From UBA2020 sp964551435 (GTDB lineage: Bacteria; Pseudomonadota; Alphaproteobacteria; Micavibrionales; UBA2020), in the NCBI GenBank assembly GCA_964551435.1, contig CAZKBS010000001.1:62001-126000 (forward strand): DNA of 64,000 nucleotides. Direction: 5' to 3'. A program made the position numbers and the translations under genes. The notes beneath the pieces are model-generated. The model did not search any database. It was not told where the DNA came from and worked only from the letters and a program-made list of their open reading frames with translations. Of this stretch, positions 1-9,202 are shown piece by piece. Numbering within the stretch: the first letter of the stretch is position 1; each line of letters starts with the position of its first letter.

Positions 1-624
1 ACCCTGACCACAAACGTGCTTGCGACCTTGCCGACCTCAGCTCTGGCGGCGTGGTTCATGTTTCTGCAAACACGCCTTCTGGTATTCGGGGAGCGTGGCG
101 GACAAAATTCCGCCGTCAGCGGCGATGAACGCCGCCGCGCGTTCGAGGCATCGATGATTTTGTGGCTTCTGACCAGCCTCGCCAGTCTTGGGTTTACCAC
201 TTTCGTCGCCTATTGGGGCGAACAAATGCAGCAGGGCGGCAGCACTGGCCTGACGGCTGTGGGCTATCTGATGCTGGGCGCGGCCTTTTGGGCTCTGCGA
301 TTTTCGCTGGTGCATATTCTGGGCGCGATTGGCTATTCCATTCGCAGCTACATTTACCGCGTCAATGGCGTCATGGTATCGCTGCGCATTTTTGCGATGA
401 TGATGATTGTTTTCTTTCCGGTCAGCTTGGTCAGCGGCCCCGTCGCGCAGGCGCTTCTGGATGCGGCGCAGCGCGAGGCGCCGATGCTGCAGATATTTGG
501 CCTTCAGCTCATTCTTTGCGCGCTGACTTTTATATTTCTGGCCTTTTTCAACGCCGCCGGCGTTTTCGCGCTGCGCGAGATGCTGAAGCTGGATGTTGCG
601 GCGGCGCAAGGAGACAAACGGTGA
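1..624 (+). CDS. Multi-pass membrane protein, 5' end outside window
   Basis: The frame is open from base 1, so the true start probably lies upstream; a GTG at 16 is the first possible start inside the window. The visible 207 residues hold about five hydrophobic stretches separated by short polar loops, which indicates an inner-membrane protein. I do not recognise the family. The stop codon overlaps the GTG of the following ferredoxin gene by 4 bp, so the two are probably translationally coupled. No catalytic motif is visible. Confidence 0.7.
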   Translation, partial: TLTTNVLATLPTSALAAWFMFLQTRLLVFGERGGQNSAVSGDERRRAFEASMILWLLTSLASLGFTTFVAYWGEQMQQGGSTGLTAVGYLMLGAAFWALRFSLVHILGAIGYSIRSYIYRVNGVMVSLRIFAMMMIVFFPVSLVSGPVAQALLDAAQREAPMLQIFGLQLILCALTFIFLAFFNAAGVFALREMLKLDVAAAQGDKR

Positions 625-953
625 AAATCATCGTCAACGACCGCGAAGGCACCCGCCATGAACTGGACGCCATCGAAGGCTGGCGCGTGATGGAAATCAT
701 CCGTGATTACGGCATGAACGATGCGCGGCTTGGCATCAAGGCCGAATGTGGCGGCGCGCTTGCCTGTGGCACTTGCCACGTCTATGTCGCCAAACAATGG
801 CAAGACAAAATCCCCCCCGCGAGCGAGGACGAGATTTATATGCTCGATGAAGCCTTCGAAGTGACCGAAGATTCCCGCCTCTGCTGCCAGATTATCATGA
901 ACGATGATATCGACGGCATCGAGGTCACGCTGGCCCCCGGCTCCGAACCCTGA
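621..953 (+). CDS. 2Fe-2S ferredoxin, adrenodoxin type
   Basis: A 110-residue electron carrier of the plant/adrenodoxin-type 2Fe-2S family. The ligand pattern is visible: AECGGALACGTCH gives C-x5-C-x2-C and RLCCQ carries the fourth cysteine about 37 residues later. The GTG start at 621 overlaps the upstream stop (GTGA) and has an AAGGAG ribosome site at about 608-613. Length suits an ISC/adrenodoxin-like ferredoxin serving Fe-S assembly or a monooxygenase or reductase, but no isc genes are next to it. The partner is unknown. pheS follows 24 bp downstream. Confidence 0.88.
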   Translation: MKIIVNDREGTRHELDAIEGWRVMEIIRDYGMNDARLGIKAECGGALACGTCHVYVAKQWQDKIPPASEDEIYMLDEAFEVTEDSRLCCQIIMNDDIDGIEVTLAPGSEP

Positions 954-977
954 GAAAATTGACGCAACCGAAAGTAC

Positions 978-2063
978 ATGGATATGAGCAATCTGGAAGC
1001 CCTGAAAAAGGAAATTGTCGAAACGGTCAAGGCCGCGAACGATATCCAATCCCTTGAAGAAGTCCGCGTGACCGCGCTTGGTAAAAAAGGCCGCGTGACT
1101 GACCTCATGAAGACTCTTGGCACCCTCTCGCCGGACGAGCGTAAGGAAATGGGGCAGGCCCTCAACCGCCTGAAAGACGAAATCAGCGCGGAAATTGACG
1201 CGCGCGCCAGCATCCTCAAGGCCGCTGCGCTGAATGCGCGGCTTGCGGCTGAAAAAATCGATGTTACCCTGACGCCCCGCCCCGAAAGCAAAGGCAGCAT
1301 CCATCCCATCAGCCAAACCATCGAGGAGATGATCACCATCTTCGCGGATATGGGTTTCAGCGTTGCGGAGGGGCCGGAAATTGAAGACGATTTCCACAAC
1401 TTCACCGCGCTCAACTTCCCGCCCGAACACCCCGCGCGCCAGATGCACGATACTTTCTATCTGCCCGATGTCGCCGGCAAGACAGGCGATGCGGCAAAGC
1501 GTCTGTTGCGTACGCATACATCGACCGTGCAGGTACATGTGATGCAAACCCAAAAACCGCCCATTCGCGTGATTATTCCGGGCCGCACCTTCCGCTCCGA
1601 CTACGATATGACCCACACGCCGATGTTCCACCAGATGGAAGGCCTTCTTATCGACAAGGCGGCGCATATGGGCCACCTGAAGGGCTGCCTGATCGAATTC
1701 TGCAAACGCTTTTTCGAGGTCGACGACCTGCCGACGCGTTTCCGTCCGAGTTTCTTCCCCTTCACCGAGCCGTCGGCCGAAATGGATATCGGCTGCAGCC
1801 GCGACAAGGGCGAGCTGAAAATCGGCGCCGGTTCCAGCTGGCTGGAAATTCTCGGCTGCGGCATGGTGCACCCGAATGTGCTGAAAAACTGCGGCATTGA
1901 CCCCGATGAATATCAGGGCTTTGCCTTCGGCATGGGGATCGAACGCGTAGCGATGCTGAAATACGGCATTCCCGACCTGCGCACCTTTTTCGAATCCGAT
2001 CTGCGCTGGCTCAAACATTACGGCTTCGGCCCGCTGGAACAGCCCAACAAGGCGCTTGGCTAA
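978..2063 (+). CDS. pheS: Phenylalanine--tRNA ligase alpha subunit
   Basis: The 361-residue catalytic subunit of the alpha2-beta2 synthetase, which charges tRNA-Phe in the cytoplasm. The N-terminal ~90 residues form the helical tRNA-binding coiled coil. Class II motif 2 is visible in GRTFRSDYDMTHTPMFHQME, and motif 3 in FGMGIERVAMLKYGIPDLR. ATG at 978 is used; a second ATG two codons later is possible. pheT follows after 32 bp. The usual rpmI-rplT partners are not upstream; they sit at 32.2 kb. Confidence 0.97.
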   Translation: MDMSNLEALKKEIVETVKAANDIQSLEEVRVTALGKKGRVTDLMKTLGTLSPDERKEMGQALNRLKDEISAEIDARASILKAAALNARLAAEKIDVTLTPRPESKGSIHPISQTIEEMITIFADMGFSVAEGPEIEDDFHNFTALNFPPEHPARQMHDTFYLPDVAGKTGDAAKRLLRTHTSTVQVHVMQTQKPPIRVIIPGRTFRSDYDMTHTPMFHQMEGLLIDKAAHMGHLKGCLIEFCKRFFEVDDLPTRFRPSFFPFTEPSAEMDIGCSRDKGELKIGAGSSWLEILGCGMVHPNVLKNCGIDPDEYQGFAFGMGIERVAMLKYGIPDLRTFFESDLRWLKHYGFGPLEQPNKALG

Positions 2064-2095
2064 GAACACAGAACAGACGACAAGAGTTCACACAC

Positions 2096-4495
2096 ATGAA
2101 ATTCACGCTCTCCTGGCTCAAAGATTTTCTTGATACGCCCGCGACGCTGTCGGAAATCACCGACAAGCTGACCGCCATCGGCCTTGAAGTCGAAGGCATC
2201 GATAACCCCGCCGAAACGCTGAAAGGCTTTGTCGTCGGGCATGTCGTCTCCGCCGCCAAACACCCCGATGCCGACAAGCTGCAATGTCTTGTGGTCGACA
2301 CCGGCAAGGAAAAGCTGAACGTCGTCTGCGGCGCGCCCAATGCGCGCGTGGGCCTAAAAGGCGTTTTCGCCCCTGTCGGCAGCTATATCCCCGGCAGCGG
2401 CCTGACGCTGAAAAAAGGCATGATCCGCGGGCAGGAATCGAACGGCATGATGTGTTCGGAGCGTGAACTGCTGCTATCCGAAGAACATAACGGCATCATC
2501 GAGCTGCCCGAAACCGCCGTGGCCGGCAGCGATGCTGCCGCCGCGCTGGGCCTTGACGACCCTGTGATTGAAATCAACCTGACGCCGAACCGCGGCGATT
2601 GCGCAGGGATTTACGGCATCGCGCGTGACCTTGCCGCCGCAGGTCTTGGCACCCTGCGCCCGCTGGCGCTGCCCAAACTGACGCCGACGTTCGAAAGCCC
2701 CGTCAAAGTATCCATTGCCGATACCAAAGCCTGCCCGCTGTTCATCGGGCGTTATATCCGCGGCGTGAAAAACGGCCCGTCGCCGGAATGGCTGCAAAAA
2801 CGTCTGAAGTCCATCGGTCAAAATCCGATTTCAGCGCTGGTCGATATCACCAATTACCTGACCATCGCCATGAACCGCCCGCTGCACGTATTCGATGCGG
2901 ACAAGCTGAAGGGCAATATTCACGTCCGCGCCGCAAAATCCGGCGAAACGCTGACGGCGCTGAACGATAAAACCTATACCCTCGAAGACGGCATGACCGC
3001 CGTTTGCGACGACAGCGGCGTTCTGGGCCTTGGCGGCATCATCGGCGGTGTCCCGTCGTCGGTCACCGAAGCGACCGTGAACGTGTATCTGGAAGTTGCG
3101 TTGTTTGATACCACCCGCACCGCCATGACCGGACAAAAACTGCAAATCGACAGCGATGCGCGATATCGTTTTGAACGCGGTATCGATCCCGCCTTCGCCC
3201 ATGACGGCGCGGCGATTGCCACGCAAATGATTTTGGATATCTGCGGCGGCGAGATCAGCGATATCGCGGTGGCCGGCAGCGCCCCGGATGCGCGCCGCGT
3301 GATTGCCTATGCCCCCGAACGCCTTAAACTGCTGGGCGGTATGGATCTGCCGGAGAGCCGGCAGAAGGCCATCCTCGCCGCCCTCGGCTTCGAGGTGGCG
3401 GATGCCGGCAAAGTCTGGAACATCAAAACGCCCAGCTGGCGCAGCGATGTCGAAGGCGCCGCTGATATCGTCGAGGAGATTCTGCGTATCGAAGGCTACG
3501 ACAATATCCCCGCAACCACCGTGCGCCCTGGCGCAGATGAAAAAATCGAACCGCTGTCGCCGCTGGCAAAGCGCGGCACGGTAGCGCGCCGCGTACTGGC
3601 AACGCGAGGCCTTTGCGAGACGATTACATGGTCATTTCTTGACGAAGCTTCCGCCGACCTCTTCGGCGCCAACCGCCGCCAGAACAAAGCGGCCCTGACC
3701 TTGACCAACCCCATCAGCGTTGATTTGTCGGTCATGCGCCCGTCTATCCTGCCGAACCTGATTGCCGCCGCCGGCCGCAATGCGGACCGCGGCATCGGCA
3801 GCGCCGCGCTGTTCGAAATCGGCAACTGCTATTGGTCGGTCGAAGCCGAAGGACAAGTCCTGAGCGCAACCGGACTTCGCAGCGGCGATGCACGCCCCCG
3901 TCACTGGTCGGGCCCCGCACGTAGCGTGGATGTCTATGACGCAAAAGCCGACGCACTGGCCGTGCTGGAGGCCTGCGGCGTCAATACCGCCAACCTGCAA
4001 ATCACCACGGATGCGCCGGAATGGTACCATCCGGGGCGTTCGGGCGCGCTGCGTCTCGGCCCCACGGTTCTGGCGTGGTTCGGGGAAATTCATCCCGCCG
4101 TACTGGCCGCCATGAAGCGCGACGAGGCCTATGCCGGTTTCGAGATTTTCCTGCCAAGCCTGCCCCAGCCGAAGAAAAAGGGCCCGCAAAAAGAACTGCT
4201 GCGCCCCTCCCCCTTCCAGCCGGTTGGCCGTGATTTTGCCTTCATCCTTGATGAAACCGTCGAGGGCGACAAGCTGCTGCGCGCCATTCGCGGGGCGGAG
4301 AAAAAACTGATCAGCCATGCCGAAATTTTCGACGTGTATCAGGGCAAGGGTGTCGAGCCGGGGAAAAAATCCGTCGCCGTCGCCGTAAGCCTGCAGCCCG
4401 CCGAAAAAACCCTGACCGACGAGGAAATCACCGCCGTCTGCCAGAAAATTGTCGAAGCCGTCACGGCACAGACAGGCGGCACGCTGCGCGGATAA
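2096..4495 (+). CDS. pheT: Phenylalanine--tRNA ligase beta subunit
   Basis: The 799-residue beta subunit partners PheS for tRNA binding and editing. Domains in order: B1 and tRNA-binding EMAP-like region (about 1-150, with HPDADKLQCLVVDTG), B3/B4 editing domain, B5 domain, an inactive synthetase-like core, and a C-terminal anticodon-binding FDX-ACB domain (about 705-799, PSPFQPVGRDFAFILDE). Length is normal for the bacterial family. It is last in its operon; a strong hairpin with a T run follows within 20 bp. Confidence 0.97.
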   Translation: MKFTLSWLKDFLDTPATLSEITDKLTAIGLEVEGIDNPAETLKGFVVGHVVSAAKHPDADKLQCLVVDTGKEKLNVVCGAPNARVGLKGVFAPVGSYIPGSGLTLKKGMIRGQESNGMMCSERELLLSEEHNGIIELPETAVAGSDAAAALGLDDPVIEINLTPNRGDCAGIYGIARDLAAAGLGTLRPLALPKLTPTFESPVKVSIADTKACPLFIGRYIRGVKNGPSPEWLQKRLKSIGQNPISALVDITNYLTIAMNRPLHVFDADKLKGNIHVRAAKSGETLTALNDKTYTLEDGMTAVCDDSGVLGLGGIIGGVPSSVTEATVNVYLEVALFDTTRTAMTGQKLQIDSDARYRFERGIDPAFAHDGAAIATQMILDICGGEISDIAVAGSAPDARRVIAYAPERLKLLGGMDLPESRQKAILAALGFEVADAGKVWNIKTPSWRSDVEGAADIVEEILRIEGYDNIPATTVRPGADEKIEPLSPLAKRGTVARRVLATRGLCETITWSFLDEASADLFGANRRQNKAALTLTNPISVDLSVMRPSILPNLIAAAGRNADRGIGSAALFEIGNCYWSVEAEGQVLSATGLRSGDARPRHWSGPARSVDVYDAKADALAVLEACGVNTANLQITTDAPEWYHPGRSGALRLGPTVLAWFGEIHPAVLAAMKRDEAYAGFEIFLPSLPQPKKKGPQKELLRPSPFQPVGRDFAFILDETVEGDKLLRAIRGAEKKLISHAEIFDVYQGKGVEPGKKSVAVAVSLQPAEKTLTDEEITAVCQKIVEAVTAQTGGTLRG

Positions 4496-4510
4496 TTTCG
4501 CAGAAGCATC

Positions 4511-4547
4511 AAAAAAAAGGGCGGCCTTGCGGGGCCGCCCTTTTTTT
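4511..4547 (+). terminator. Rho-independent terminator after pheT
   Basis: An 8-bp GC stem, GGGCGGCC/GGCCGCCC with a short loop, is flanked by eight A on the left and seven T on the right. The A run means it could also stop transcripts on the minus strand, from the convergent gene at 4576-4785. Confidence 0.9.
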
Positions 4548-4575
4548 GTTCCCCGCCATATACGGCGGGCAGAAT

Positions 4576-4785
4576 TTACCGCGACTTCGTATGGTCGTCG
4601 ATTTCATCCTTGATCTCTTCGGCGGCTTCTTCTGCCGCGTCCTTGACGTCATCCGCTGTACGCTCGATGGTGGCCTGCATGCGCTCCATCGGGGTTTGCG
4701 GTTTTTGCATACGCTCGTAGGTCAGCATGCCGACGACAACCGACAGCACCAGAATAACCACATAAAGAATCGCGTTCTTTTTCAT
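4576..4785 (-). CDS. Small membrane-anchored helical protein
   Basis: A 69-residue protein with one N-terminal membrane segment (about 5-21, AILYVVILVLSVVVGML) followed by a charged, Glu/Lys/Ala-rich amphipathic helix (about 37-65). This is the usual layout of small stress-related or envelope-anchored proteins, but I recognise no named family. It lies downstream of the acyl-CoA ligase pair on the opposite side of the gap and is convergent with pheT. Function unknown. Confidence 0.6.
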   Translation of the reverse strand: MKKNAILYVVILVLSVVVGMLTYERMQKPQTPMERMQATIERTADDVKDAAEEAAEEIKDEIDDHTKSR

Positions 4786-4843
4786 TTTTATCCCCTTTTT
4801 ACAAGAACCTGAACGTCAACGCAGTAGCGTCGCGAAAGGTTCC

Positions 4844-6532
4844 TCAGCCGCGCACGATGCCTTCTTCGGCCAGCAAATCCTTTTTCGACAGTTTGCCGAC
4901 CGCCGTTTTGGGCAGCGGCAAATCGCGGATCACGATTTTCTTGGGCATTTCGGTCGGCGAAAGCTTGTCCTTGAGGAAGGCCTTCAGCGTATCAACGCTG
5001 ACAGATTCGCCCGTGCGCAGTTTCACCCATGCCTGCACCGCTTCGCCGCGCAGTTTGTCGGGCACGCCTGCGACGATACACTCCTCGACGGCGGGATGCG
5101 TGTATATAACCTCCTCGATATGCCGCGGATAAACGTTATACCCGCCCACCAGCACGAGATCTTTGACGCGGTCGACCAGATACACAAAACCGTCGGCATC
5201 CATATACCCGACATCGCCCGTATGCAGGCGGCCGTTTTTAATGACGGCGGCGGTTTCGGTATCGCGTTTGTAATAGCCCTTCATCATTTGCGGACCGCTG
5301 ACGACCACTTCGCCCTTTTCCTTGGGCGGCAATACGGTTTTTCCGTCTTCGAGGCTGACAATCTCCACCACCGTTCCCGGAATGGGCAGGCCGATGGAGC
5401 CTGCGCGCGCTTTCTTGCTGTGCGGGTTGCACGTGGCGACAGGCGAAAATTCGGTAAGGCCGTAACCTTCGGCAATCAAGCGCACGCGCGTACGTTCTTC
5501 GAATACGCGCTTGACATCGGCCGGCAGCGGCGCGCCGCCGGAGAGGCAGAATTTAAAACAGCTGAAATCATGCTCAGCCACACGGCTGTCGTTGGCAAGG
5601 GCGATATACATCGTCGGCACGCCCGCCATATAAGCCGGACGGTGGTCGCGCATAAGTCCCAGCACTTCGGCAACGCCGAATTGCGGTTGCAGCAGCATTT
5701 GCATGCCCTTCATCAGCGGCATATTCATTGCGACCGTCATCGCAAATACATGAAACAGTGGCAGCACGACGACCATGCTGTCTTCGCCCTCGGTGGCGGT
5801 ATGATACCAATGGCTCATTTGAAGGGCGTTGGCGTAGAGGTTTTTATGCGTCAGCATCGCGCCCTTGGGCACGCCGGTGGTGCCGCCGGTATATTGCAAA
5901 ACCGCGATATCCTCGTCGGCATCGATACTGACAGATTTCGGACGGTCACCCACCTGCAAAAGATTGGCAAAGCAGGTGATGCCCGCGGCCTCTTCAGTAA
6001 TTGTCGGGGTGCGCAGGTCTTCGGCGGCGGGGCAGACAATAAGGCGTTTAAGGCGGGTTTTTTGCATGATGCCCGCCGCCTTGTCTTTTAGCGCGTGAAT
6101 ATCCAGCGTCACCATGAAATCGGTTTCGCTGTCTTCGACCTGCGCCATCAAATCGCGCTCGACGTAGACGGGGTTATAATTCACCACCGTCGCGCCCGCT
6201 TTGAGGATGGCGAAGTACATCACCACGCCCGCCGCGCTGTTGGGCATGAAAAGCCCGACCTTGATGCCCTTGCCCACCCCGAGCGCCTGCAACCCCGCCG
6301 CGGCGCGGTTGGCAAGCGCGGCCAGCGATGCGTAATCATACACAGCCGACGGCGTGCGCAGTGCGGGACGCGCAGGCCATTTGGCGGCACTGTCATCCAG
6401 CAAGCTGAACAGCGGCACCGCAGGCACATCCAGCGCGGCAGAAACACCCTCGGCATAATTGCGGACCCAGGGAAAATCCTGACTTTGTTCAGATAGGCTG
6501 GCGGCAGCATCCATACGCAGGGCGTTCGACAT
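4844..6532 (-). CDS. fadD: Long-chain fatty acid--CoA ligase (AMP-binding), copy 1
   Basis: A 562-residue ANL-superfamily adenylating enzyme that activates fatty acids to acyl-CoA for beta-oxidation or lipid use. The phosphate-binding signature YTGGTTGVPKGA is at about 213-224. The core adenylation motif GYGLTE and the hinge region LHTGDVGY are present, as is a C-terminal catalytic lysine region (PLPKTAVGKLSKKDLL). The ATG at 6532 (MSNALR) has an AAGGA ribosome site; an in-frame extension upstream would overlap the neighbouring gene and is unlikely. It lies 52 bp behind a close paralogue, so the pair is probably cotranscribed. Substrate chain length cannot be read from sequence. Confidence 0.92.
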   Translation of the reverse strand: MSNALRMDAAASLSEQSQDFPWVRNYAEGVSAALDVPAVPLFSLLDDSAAKWPARPALRTPSAVYDYASLAALANRAAAGLQALGVGKGIKVGLFMPNSAAGVVMYFAILKAGATVVNYNPVYVERDLMAQVEDSETDFMVTLDIHALKDKAAGIMQKTRLKRLIVCPAAEDLRTPTITEEAAGITCFANLLQVGDRPKSVSIDADEDIAVLQYTGGTTGVPKGAMLTHKNLYANALQMSHWYHTATEGEDSMVVVLPLFHVFAMTVAMNMPLMKGMQMLLQPQFGVAEVLGLMRDHRPAYMAGVPTMYIALANDSRVAEHDFSCFKFCLSGGAPLPADVKRVFEERTRVRLIAEGYGLTEFSPVATCNPHSKKARAGSIGLPIPGTVVEIVSLEDGKTVLPPKEKGEVVVSGPQMMKGYYKRDTETAAVIKNGRLHTGDVGYMDADGFVYLVDRVKDLVLVGGYNVYPRHIEEVIYTHPAVEECIVAGVPDKLRGEAVQAWVKLRTGESVSVDTLKAFLKDKLSPTEMPKKIVIRDLPLPKTAVGKLSKKDLLAEEGIVRG

Positions 6533-6584
6533 GTTTTCGTCCTTCGTGTTGTCTATAGGTTGGCGTGTTCTCTGTAGTTCGGGT

Positions 6585-8342
6585 TTATTTCCGCTCGATA
6601 CCTTCTTCGGCAAGAAGGTCCTTGCGCGAAAGCTTGCCCACCGCCGTTTTCGGCAGCGGCTTGTCCCGCACAATGATTTTGCGCGGCATTTCGATGGGAG
6701 AAATCTTGTCGTGCAGGAACTGAAGCAGTATCTCTTCACTCACCTGCGCACCTGCAGCGGGTTTGACCCAGGCCCAGACGGTTTCTCCGCGTTCGGGGTC
6801 GGGTACGCCCGCGACGATGCACTCCTCGACGTCTTTGTGCAGATAGATGGCTTCTTCAACGATGCGCGGATAGACGTTATAACCGCGCACGATAATCAAA
6901 TCCTTGATGCGATCGACAAGGAACAGATATCCTTCGTGATCCAGATAACCGACGTCGCCGGTATGCAGGCGGCCGTTTTTAATGACCTCCGCCGTCGCTT
7001 CGGGTTTTTTATAGTAGCCCTTCATCACCTGCGGACCGCTGATGCAGACCTCGCCCTTCTCGCCGACGGGCAGAACGGCGCCGGTGTCGCGGCAAATGAT
7101 TTCAATCACGGTGCCCGGCACCGGCATACCGACGGAGCCCGCTTTGCGCTTGCCAATCGCGGGGTTAAAGCTGGCACCCGGCGACGTTTCGGTAAGGCCG
7201 TAGCCTTCGGCCAGCGCCTGCGAATGGGTTTTTTCTTCGAACAGGCGTTTGACATCCATCGGCAGCGGGGCGCCGCCGGAGATGCAGAACTTCAGGCACG
7301 AAAAATCATATTTACCGACATCCGGCGAATTGGCGATGGCGTTGAAAATCGCCGGCACGGCAGGGAACATCGTCGGGCGGTGCTTTTTGATTGTTTTCAG
7401 CACCTCTTCCAGCTCGAATTTCGGGTGCAGAATAATCTTGGTGCCCGCCTGTACGGAGCAGTTCATGACCACCGTCATCGCAAAAACATGGAACAGCGGC
7501 AAAACGCCGACAATCGTTTCCTTGCCGGGTTCAATGGTTTTCACCCATTTCAAAATCTGTTCCATGTTGGCATAGAGATTGGCATGGGTCAGCATCGCGC
7601 CCTTGGGCACGCCGGTGGTGCCGCCGGTATATTGCAGCACGGCGACATCTTCTTCGGGGTCGATGACGGGCATGTCGACTTTGCCGTCGTTATTGATGAT
7701 ATCGCTATAGGCGATGCGGCGGTCATCCCAGGCGATCTTGGCGATGTCTTTGCGCTTGGCAAGCGGGAACAGGAAGTTTTTCGGGAAGGGCAGCGCCGCG
7801 CCAAAGGGGCAGATGATGACTTTTTTCAGCTTGGAGTAATGCAGCGCGTGATTCATTTTATCGCAGAGCATTTTCAGATCGACCGTCACCATGATGTCGG
7901 TGTCGCTGTCATCAATCTGGTTGACCAGTTCGCGGTCTACATATAGCGGGTTATAATTCACCACCGTGCCGCCAGCCTTGAGAACGCCGTAGTAGAACAT
8001 AATCGAATACGGGGTATTGGGCAGGAAAAGTCCAACCTTCACCCCCTTGCCGACACCGATTTTTTGCAAGCCCGCGGCAACGCGGTCCACCATCGCGCCC
8101 ATTTCGGCATAGGTCCAGCTGCGGCCCAGAAAATCGCACAAGGGTTTATCGGCAAAAGTTTTCGCCGCCTGATCCATGACATGGAACAGCGGTTTTTTAT
8201 TCAGCGGCGCTTTCCACGAAATGCCCTGCGGATAGAATTTTTCCCAAATCCATTGCTGACCGTCGAACAGCGGCACCGGCGCGGGAGAGGAAGAAACAGG
8301 AGAAGAAGGAGTCTGGGTCATTGCTTGTGCTGCCTTGGCCAT
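6585..8342 (-). CDS. fadD: Long-chain fatty acid--CoA ligase (AMP-binding), copy 2
   Basis: A 585-residue paralogue of the downstream ligase, with the same motifs: YTGGTTGVPKGA at about 236-247, GYGLTETSPG, LHTGDVGY, and the C-terminal PLPKTAVGKLSRKDLL. It is first in the two-gene operon. The ATG at 8342 has a GGAG site nine bases upstream; a later ATG at 8321 is the alternative. The N-terminal ~30 residues are Ser/Pro-rich, then align with FadD (WEKFYPQGISW). The two copies share a 49-base identical stretch over the ATP-binding motif. Confidence 0.92.
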   Translation of the reverse strand: MAKAAQAMTQTPSSPVSSSPAPVPLFDGQQWIWEKFYPQGISWKAPLNKKPLFHVMDQAAKTFADKPLCDFLGRSWTYAEMGAMVDRVAAGLQKIGVGKGVKVGLFLPNTPYSIMFYYGVLKAGGTVVNYNPLYVDRELVNQIDDSDTDIMVTVDLKMLCDKMNHALHYSKLKKVIICPFGAALPFPKNFLFPLAKRKDIAKIAWDDRRIAYSDIINNDGKVDMPVIDPEEDVAVLQYTGGTTGVPKGAMLTHANLYANMEQILKWVKTIEPGKETIVGVLPLFHVFAMTVVMNCSVQAGTKIILHPKFELEEVLKTIKKHRPTMFPAVPAIFNAIANSPDVGKYDFSCLKFCISGGAPLPMDVKRLFEEKTHSQALAEGYGLTETSPGASFNPAIGKRKAGSVGMPVPGTVIEIICRDTGAVLPVGEKGEVCISGPQVMKGYYKKPEATAEVIKNGRLHTGDVGYLDHEGYLFLVDRIKDLIIVRGYNVYPRIVEEAIYLHKDVEECIVAGVPDPERGETVWAWVKPAAGAQVSEEILLQFLHDKISPIEMPRKIIVRDKPLPKTAVGKLSRKDLLAEEGIERK

Positions 8343-8502
8343 GGGGAGAAGCTCCGGTAAAACATCAATGAATAAATTTGTGCATATAGCAAAATACTAT
8401 AAAGACTTTCGCCGCCAAGCTAAAGCACCGATAGGACTAATATTCTTTTGGGGTTATGGCATGATGCGGCGCAGAACAAAAACCGCGTGCATCGGGCGAT
8501 GT

Positions 8503-9048
8503 TCAGCGGCGCGGCGCGGGCGATTTTTGTTTTTTTTGAAACGCCGCGATATTCGCGCGGCGGTAATTGGCCAGCGTTTGCGCACCCAACGCCGCCGTCA
8601 CGCGGTCGATGACAATTTGCGCACGTTTGGATGGTTTTTGTTGGGGCTGCATGAAACCGGTGTTGTGGCCGTTTTGATAGGGGAAGGGAAAGTCATACTG
8701 CGCTGCCGTCACATCGAATACAGCGCCTGCGCCGCGTTTGCCCTCTTTGGGCCCGCGTATCCACCAGTGCGTCTCACGCGCAAAAAGAGACCCCGCGTCG
8801 CACTCCGCCTTTGCGCGGTCGGCACCGAAGTGCATACGGCCATCAGACGTGACGGTATAGCCGCAGACAACAGGTATGAAGCCCGCCGCCTTGCCGCCTG
8901 CGATATAATAGAAAGCTTCGGAGGCCACGGCGCAATGCCCCGTTTCGACCGGATCGCCGGGTTTCAATCCGGCGCGGTACTGTGCGCTCAAGAGGTCAGG
9001 CGTCAGCGCAGCGATAATCGCACGCTTGATCTCGGCAAATCCGGTCAT
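8503..9048 (-). CDS. Hypothetical protein with possible Cys-His-Asp triad
   Basis: A 181-residue soluble protein I cannot name. Visible landmarks are GHCAVASEAFYY with Cys39 at a helix start, ETHWWIRG with His94, and FDVTAAQYDFPFPY with Asp112. That order and spacing resemble the Cys-His-Asp layout of papain/transglutaminase-like folds, and the D-x-T-A-x-Q block resembles conserved hypothetical proteins of phages and plasmids. This is inference only. The C-terminus is Lys/Arg/Pro-rich. An inverted repeat lies 37 bp upstream, so the gene may be repressed or self-regulated. Confidence 0.6.
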   Translation of the reverse strand: MTGFAEIKRAIIAALTPDLLSAQYRAGLKPGDPVETGHCAVASEAFYYIAGGKAAGFIPVVCGYTVTSDGRMHFGADRAKAECDAGSLFARETHWWIRGPKEGKRGAGAVFDVTAAQYDFPFPYQNGHNTGFMQPQQKPSKRAQIVIDRVTAALGAQTLANYRRANIAAFQKKQKSPAPRR

Positions 9049-9084
9049 ATCCGGTCACGGGCCTTTGCGTTTTTTATTTAAAAA

Positions 9085-9103
9085 TATGGATGCCTTATCC
9101 ATA
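9085..9103. promoter_or_regulatory. Inverted repeat, candidate operator
   Basis: TATGGAT-GCCTT-ATCCATA is a perfect 7-bp inverted repeat with a 5-bp spacer. It lies in an AT-rich patch 37 bp upstream of the minus-strand start at 9048, where a promoter would be expected. No T run follows, so it is not a terminator. Confidence 0.45.
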
Positions 9104-9202
9104 ACGGCGCAGGATGCGCGAGTCAAGGCCGGACGGACGCAGCCAGCGCAGGCTTGAAAACAAACATTTTTTGGCACCTAATCCGGCGCCGGCAAAGCGG
9201 CA

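Noticed and set aside
504..2069. 521-codon frame antisense to pheS and the ferredoxin
   Set aside because: Complement of conserved genes, with frequent His/Phe/Gln-rich stretches and no domain.
6531..7946. 471-codon plus-strand frame over the acyl-CoA ligases
   Set aside because: Both ligases are unambiguous and this frame mirrors one of them.
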